A stretch of DNA of 64,000 nt from JAHEEM01 sp036396795. Lineage in GTDB: Bacteria; Pseudomonadota; Gammaproteobacteria; Steroidobacterales; Rariloculaceae. Under the pieces are notes generated by a model that did no database searches, was not told the origin of the DNA, and saw only the letters and a list, made by a program, of their open reading frames with translations. Shown here piece by piece: positions 60,020-64,000 of this stretch. The DNA is taken from contig DASWKF010000103.1 in assembly GCA_036396795.1 (NCBI GenBank), positions 1-64,000 of the forward strand, in the 5' to 3' direction. How positions within the stretch are numbered: the stretch's first letter is position 1; every line of letters starts with the position of its first letter. The position numbers were made by a program, and so were the translations under genes.

Positions 60020-61078
60020 TCAGCGGTTCGAGCCTGTCCCTAAGATCGCCGAATACTCCTTGCTGAAACCGTTGCGACTGTTCGTCACGGTGAAACTACC
60101 GTCGGGTCTGGCGGAAAATTTGATGTAGTGCCCGACGTGCCCCTCGGCCCCATCCAGGTTTGCGATGAGCTCCTCCGGCGAGTTGTCCTGCTCAGCCGCA
60201 TTCTCCATTGAGAAATGAGCTTGCCAGATGTCCTGCAATCTCGGTGAGCTGCGAAGCGTCTCGAAGGTGTCGGCGTGCCCACCCTTCACCGCCGCGTTGT
60301 TCATCACCGCAACTCTCGGCCGAACCGCCTGCACCATCACCGGATTCGAACCCCATTCCGCGCCATGTCCCGAGGTGTGGTACACGTCGACGGTACCGAT
60401 CAGGTTATTCGGACAAACGAGCCGCTGTTCGTGATTCCAGATCATGTCGCCGAGCTCGAGGAAAACGAAATCGCCGTAGCGAACCACGACGGACACGACC
60501 TCATCGTTCTCCACCGCGCGTAAGTCGATCTTCGGCACGTGGTTACGGCACAATGGATTCGGCTCGCCGGCCCCGGGCAGCGGTTCGCTGACTTGCTCAC
60601 CCGATGATGCCACCACATACACGTCGACAGCGCCGAACGAGAATTTCTCGCCGGGCTCAGCCCGCCTCGCTTTTGCGATGTTTCGCAACGCCAGATATCG
60701 CTCGAATGACGCGCGTTGCTGCGGTTGCAGCTCGGTAGTGTAGGGACCGTGATCGAGGAACTGTCGGATATTTCGAACAGGCAGCTTGGGCAGGTTCGCG
60801 GCACCTCCTACATGATCGCCGTGGTAGTGCGACACGATCACGTAGTCGAGCACTTGGATCGCTTCCTGCTCTACCAGAGCAAGCATTCGGTCGAAGGTTT
60901 CTTCGCGGCCGGTGTCGAACAACATGGCCTCGCCCGTCGGCGCGATATAGAGAACGGCTTCCCCGCCTTCGGTGTCCAAGACGTAGATGTCGAGACTGTC
61001 CCGGTCCTGTGACAGGGCGACCGTGATCGGCCCAGCCAGCAACACCGAGACGAGCAGACAACGTGATAGGTTGCGCAT
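60020..61078 (-). CDS. Exported metallo-beta-lactamase-fold hydrolase
   Basis: The 352 residues have a signal peptide (LLVSVLLAGPITVALSQ) and the metal motif SHYHGDHVGG (H84, H86, D88, H89). Further possible ligands are GDMIWNHE and HTSGHGAEW. It resembles the beta-lactamase-like domain of ComEC-type nucleases in outline (LDIYVLDTEGGEAVLYIAPTGEAMLFDTG). The ATG at 61078 has GGAGG just upstream. It lies ten bases after the SMP-30 gene on the same strand. The substrate is unknown. Confidence 0.88.
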   Translation of the reverse strand: MRNLSRCLLVSVLLAGPITVALSQDRDSLDIYVLDTEGGEAVLYIAPTGEAMLFDTGREETFDRMLALVEQEAIQVLDYVIVSHYHGDHVGGAANLPKLPVRNIRQFLDHGPYTTELQPQQRASFERYLALRNIAKARRAEPGEKFSFGAVDVYVVASSGEQVSEPLPGAGEPNPLCRNHVPKIDLRAVENDEVVSVVVRYGDFVFLELGDMIWNHEQRLVCPNNLIGTVDVYHTSGHGAEWGSNPVMVQAVRPRVAVMNNAAVKGGHADTFETLRSSPRLQDIWQAHFSMENAAEQDNSPEELIANLDGAEGHVGHYIKFSARPDGSFTVTNSRNGFSKEYSAILGTGSNR

Positions 61079-61088
61079 GCATCCTCCG

Positions 61089-62129
61089 CTATTTCGCGCG
61101 TTGCGGTAGTCCCCGCGCAAGCAGTTCAATTTTGTAGAGAGAGCCGGCGCCGGCGACGTACAGCGTCTGTTTCGAAGGCCCGCCGAACGCGAGGTTCTGG
61201 CAGTCTCGCGGGAGACACCGCACCGGTATGATGCCGAGGTGCGCCCCGTCAGGGCTTAGGACCTCCACGCCGCCGCCGGTGGTCACGTAGAGTCGGTCTT
61301 CGCTGTCAACGGCCATCCCGTCCGCGAAGGTCCTGATTCCGCCCAGGCCATTGTCCCGGTTGCTTCGACCCTGCAGAGTGCCGAGCTCGCGCCGGTTCTG
61401 CACGAGACCGTTCGGTTGGATATCCCACGCGATGACATGCTCGCCGTTGGAATCGCTGACATACAGCGTACGTTCGTCGCGGCTGAGCTGAATACCGTTC
61501 GGCCGGATCATGTTCTCCTCGATCCTGATCGGATCACCGCCCGGCGGGATGTAGTACACGGCCGGCGGCAGACGCGGCCCCAAGGGCCTGCCGCCGTATC
61601 TCTCAAGCAACTCCTCGGCCTGTCCCATCGTGAGCCCGGGATCGGTGAAGTAGACGCCGCCGTCTCTGGTGACGATCAAATCGTTGGGACGGCTGAACGG
61701 CTGACCTTCGAAGCCGTCCGCGAGCACGGCTTCGCTGCCCGGCGGATAGATCACCCCGATCCTCGTGGACCCATCCCAGGCCTGGGCCGAGATCAAGCGG
61801 CCTTCGGAGTCCTGGGTGACGCCGTGCGACTCGTTGGACTCGGCGACGAGCACCGACACCTGATTGGTCTCGGGGTCCATGCGGTGGATCCGGAGAGCGT
61901 CCGGCTCCGAAAACGCCAGCGATCCGTCCATCAGGCCGATCGGATCATCCAAGCCGTTATACCCTTCCAGGATGCGTACAATCTCCGAGCCACCCTCGGC
62001 CACCCCGGGGATTTCTGTCGCCGCGCCGACGACGACCGGCGTCTGGTTCGGCTGACCCAGCACCAAACGGAACGGCGCCTGCGAGACGAGCGCGGTCATG
62101 ACTACGGCAATCGCTATTCTTGGTTTCAT
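61089..62129 (-). CDS. SMP-30/gluconolactonase-like propeller protein
   Basis: The 346 residues have a leader (AVVMTALVSQAPFRLVLGQ) and a six-bladed SMP-30 propeller: SHGVTQDSEGRLISAQAWDG, NDLIVTRDGGVYFTDPG, IRPNGIQLSRDERTLYVSDSNGEHVIAWDI, FADGMAVDSEDRLYVTTGGGVEVLSPDG and CQNLAFGGPSKQTLYVAGAG. The Asn/Asp residues of these blades form the usual calcium site. It is probably a periplasmic lactonase. The ATG at 62129 begins the leader; a longer frame is not supported. Confidence 0.88.
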   Translation of the reverse strand: MKPRIAIAVVMTALVSQAPFRLVLGQPNQTPVVVGAATEIPGVAEGGSEIVRILEGYNGLDDPIGLMDGSLAFSEPDALRIHRMDPETNQVSVLVAESNESHGVTQDSEGRLISAQAWDGSTRIGVIYPPGSEAVLADGFEGQPFSRPNDLIVTRDGGVYFTDPGLTMGQAEELLERYGGRPLGPRLPPAVYYIPPGGDPIRIEENMIRPNGIQLSRDERTLYVSDSNGEHVIAWDIQPNGLVQNRRELGTLQGRSNRDNGLGGIRTFADGMAVDSEDRLYVTTGGGVEVLSPDGAHLGIIPVRCLPRDCQNLAFGGPSKQTLYVAGAGSLYKIELLARGLPQRAK

Positions 62130-62311
62130 GACGATATTCGCTCCAGAATGAGATGGAACCGCCCTTGCCTGCAACCAGAGCACAGCCTAGCAGATACCTG
62201 GACATCGTCGCGTTCCGCCCGCCTATTTGTGCCGGCGATTGCGAAGTCTCGGGAGCTACACCGGATGATCGCATGCCGCTATGATTGCCTGGGAGATCGT
62301 ACGGGGGACGC

Positions 62312-63076
62312 ATGAAAGAGCTTTCTATTCTCGCAGCGATCCTGACGCTGTCCGGCCTCGCGCCTTGCGCGGCGAACGCACAGCACGGCATGCCGGGCGG
62401 CACGCCGATGACCTTCTTCGTCACCAGCGAGCCGATCGGCGACGGCGGTAATTTAGGCGGGCTCGCCGGGGCGGACGCGCATTGTCAGAAGCTGGCGACC
62501 GCCGTCGGCGCGGGCGGCAAGACTTGGCGCGCCTATCTGAGCACGCAGGCTCGCCCGGGTCGACCCGCCGTCAACGCGCGCGATCGAATCGGCACGGGCC
62601 CCTGGCACAACTTCGACGGCGTCATGATCACAAGCGATCTCGCGCAGCTTCACGGAGACACGCTCGAACTCGCACGGCTCGGCAACAACTTGACGAAGCG
62701 CACGGGGCTCACCGAGCTGGGCCAGATCGTGCCCGGTTTGAACGACTACAAGGACCGGCGGGACACCGATTGGAACTACGTCAAGACGACGCCCTACTCC
62801 AACCGCCACGAGGTGTTGACGGGGTCGCAGCTCGACGGCACGGCCTTCCCGCCGGACCTCGACTATACCTGCGACAACTGGACCAGCAATGCGGATCCCG
62901 ACGCTCCGGGGATGGGCGCCGGCCCGAATCGGCCCAATGCCCAGATCGGATTTCCCGACCGCAACGGCGGCGGCAACGGCTCTTGGAATTCTTCTCACGG
63001 CACGACCGGCTGTAGTCAGACGGCTTTGGTGAGGACGCACGGCGTCGGCAAGCTCTATTGCTTTGCGATCGACTGA
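62312..63076 (+). CDS. Exported lectin-like protein (tandem copy A)
   Basis: The 254 residues have a signal peptide (LSILAAILTLSGLAPCAANAQ) and a C-type-lectin or endostatin-like fold in outline: TFFVTSEPIGDGGNLGGLAGADAHCQKLATAVGAGGKTWRAYLSTQA, VNARDRIGTGPWHNFDG, VLTGSQLDGTAFPPDLDYTCDNWTSNA, WNSSHGTTGCSQ and KLYCFAID. Four well-spaced cysteines could form two disulfides. Proteins like this are often annotated simply as lectins; ligand unknown. A near-identical gene follows in tandem. Confidence 0.8.
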   Translation: MKELSILAAILTLSGLAPCAANAQHGMPGGTPMTFFVTSEPIGDGGNLGGLAGADAHCQKLATAVGAGGKTWRAYLSTQARPGRPAVNARDRIGTGPWHNFDGVMITSDLAQLHGDTLELARLGNNLTKRTGLTELGQIVPGLNDYKDRRDTDWNYVKTTPYSNRHEVLTGSQLDGTAFPPDLDYTCDNWTSNADPDAPGMGAGPNRPNAQIGFPDRNGGGNGSWNSSHGTTGCSQTALVRTHGVGKLYCFAID

Positions 63077-63083
63077 GAACGCC

Positions 63084-63818
63084 ATGAAAAAAAGAACGCT
63101 ATCGATAGGCGCCGCCCTCTTCTTGGTCCTGGCGACCTTCCACCCGGCTTTCCCGCAACCCACCGACATGATGCCGGAGTCGGAAAACGTCCCCTCAAGC
63201 CTGATGACGTTTTTCGTGACCAGTGAGCCGATCGGCGACGGCGGCAATCTCGGCGGACTCGAAGGCGCGGATGCTCACTGCCAAGAGCTCGCGACCGCCG
63301 TCGGCGCGGGCGACAAGACTTGGCGTGCCTATCTGAGCACGCAGGCGCGCCCGGGCCAGCCGGCCGTCAACGCACGAGATCGTATCGGCGACGGACCTTG
63401 GTACTACCCGAGAGCCAAGCTCATCGACTACCTCGGCCGGCGACTGGACCGATCGCTCATCAAGTCGCGGATACACGGCGATACGCTCGAGGAAGCACAG
63501 CGCGGCAGCAACATGAGCAAGGAATTCGCGCTCACCGAGAAAGGCGAGCTCGTCAACGGCATCGGCGACCCGTTACCGACGCGCCACGACATATTGACCG
63601 GCTCGCAAGCGGATGGACGCGCCTTCACCGACGACGCCGACCACACGTGCAACAACTGGACCAGCAACGGCGAAGGCTCCGCGCAGGTCGGCCATTCCGA
63701 TCGGATCGGCCACGGCAACCAGTCGTGGAACTCCTCGCACGCCACCACCGGCTGCAGCCAAACAGATCTCGTCAACGCGGGCGGCGTCGGCCTGTTCTAC
63801 TGCTTCGCGATAGATTAG
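63084..63818 (+). CDS. Exported lectin-like protein (tandem copy B)
   Basis: The 244 residues have a leader (LSIGAALFLVLATFHPAFPQ) and the same layout as copy A, with FFVTSEPIGDGGNLGGLEGADAHCQELATAVGAGDKTWRAYLSTQA, VNARDRIGDGPW, ILTGSQADGRAFTDDADHTCNNWTSNGEG, WNSSHATTGCSQ and LFYCFAID. The cysteines are conserved, and the tandem position eight bases after copy A shows recent duplication. It is convergent with the third NHL gene. Confidence 0.8.
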   Translation: MKKRTLSIGAALFLVLATFHPAFPQPTDMMPESENVPSSLMTFFVTSEPIGDGGNLGGLEGADAHCQELATAVGAGDKTWRAYLSTQARPGQPAVNARDRIGDGPWYYPRAKLIDYLGRRLDRSLIKSRIHGDTLEEAQRGSNMSKEFALTEKGELVNGIGDPLPTRHDILTGSQADGRAFTDDADHTCNNWTSNGEGSAQVGHSDRIGHGNQSWNSSHATTGCSQTDLVNAGGVGLFYCFAID

Positions 63819-63832
63819 CTAGGCGCTCGGCG

Positions 63833-64000
63833 CTACCAGACGCCCGGCCAGGGCTTGCCGACCAGGAATTCCGGGTTCGCGCCTTCGCGCGGGCGGAACT
63901 TCTGAATGCGGCCGTTGTTGACTTCGGCGACGTAGAAATTGCCCTCCTTGTCCGTGGACAAGCCGTGCACGCCCCACATTCCACCGGGATACTCACCCCA
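63833..64000 (-). CDS. NHL-repeat propeller protein (paralogue 3), truncated by the window
   Basis: The 55 C-terminal residues are read on the minus strand from the window edge to a TAG at 63833-63835. They include WGEYPGGMWGVHGLSTDKEG, then VAEVNNGRIQKF and a C terminus of ANPEFLVGKPWPGVW. This is almost identical to the end of paralogue 1, so a third family member continues beyond the window. Confidence 0.93.
   Translation of the reverse strand, partial: WGEYPGGMWGVHGLSTDKEGNFYVAEVNNGRIQKFRPREGANPEFLVGKPWPGVW

Noticed and set aside
1..64000. CRISPR array, transposase, rRNA or riboswitch
   Set aside because: No regularly spaced repeats, transposase motifs, rRNA signatures or recognisable aptamer sequences were seen.

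Overview
The window is a GC-rich stretch of bacterial chromosome with dense, operon-packed coding. It most likely comes from an environmental gammaproteobacterium. The reasons are the order uvrC-pgsA-tRNA-Gly, known from enterobacteria and relatives, a class II DAHP synthase, a PhoPQ-like pair, and many exported beta-propeller proteins and TctABC-type carboxylate importers, as expected in an oligotrophic heterotroph. No marker gene in the window fixes the genus. No rRNA, CRISPR array, transposase or integrase was seen.

Layout. 1-4.9 kb (minus strand): class II DAHP synthase under a good sigma70-type promoter, then a family 5-like uracil-DNA glycosylase, UvrC, PgsA and tRNA-Gly. 5.0-7.2 kb: an NfeD membrane protease and slipin pair. 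7.3-9.8 kb: a PepSY protein with a PhoP/PhoQ-like two-component system. 9.9-18 kb: a LeuA/CimA-type synthase, a DUF3313-like protein, a Tat-exported aldo/keto reductase, a DUF4159 protein, a Tat-exported LVIVD propeller, an MFS transporter and a Bax inhibitor-1 family protein. 18.0-23.2 kb: a dihaem cytochrome lipoprotein, then tctC-tctB-tctA and an MmgE/PrpD protein, probably uptake and conversion of an organic acid. 23.3-24.6 kb: the first of three related NHL propellers; the second (34.6 kb) overlaps another TctC-type protein and the third is cut by the right edge.

24.6-28.9 kb is a small accessory patch (a DUF7661-like mini-protein, two GNAT acetyltransferases, a serine hydrolase, a small orphan and a YaiI/DUF188 protein). 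Degenerate short palindromes punctuate its gaps. 28.9-34.4 kb (minus strand) is a compact catabolic operon: a NicC-like flavin monooxygenase, an MFS importer and a two-subunit molybdenum hydroxylase. It suggests oxidation of an N-heteroaromatic or related aromatic acid. 36.9-41.5 kb holds a haem-plus-YVTN propeller, a DUF6151 protein, two tandem secreted paralogues of unknown family and an ICMT-like methyltransferase.

41.5-59.6 kb is a complete Tad/Flp pilus locus: a divergent Flp pilin of 55 residues, a receiver-AraC regulator, CpaA peptidase, a MoxR-like ATPase, CpaB, CpaC secretin, a lipoprotein, three TadE/F/G-like proteins, CpaE, CpaF, TadB, TadC and TadD. It runs without a break into a Wzz-like chain-length protein, a BY-kinase-like P-loop protein, an ExeA-like ATPase and a Sel1-repeat protein. 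This pilus plus polysaccharide-control composite, and a tandem motif shared by the pilin and cpaA upstream regions, are the most interesting parts of the window. 60.0-64 kb: a metallo-beta-lactamase-fold protein with an SMP-30 protein, a tandem pair of exported lectin-like proteins and the truncated third NHL protein.

All family assignments come from reading motifs, lengths and context by eye; no database search was run.
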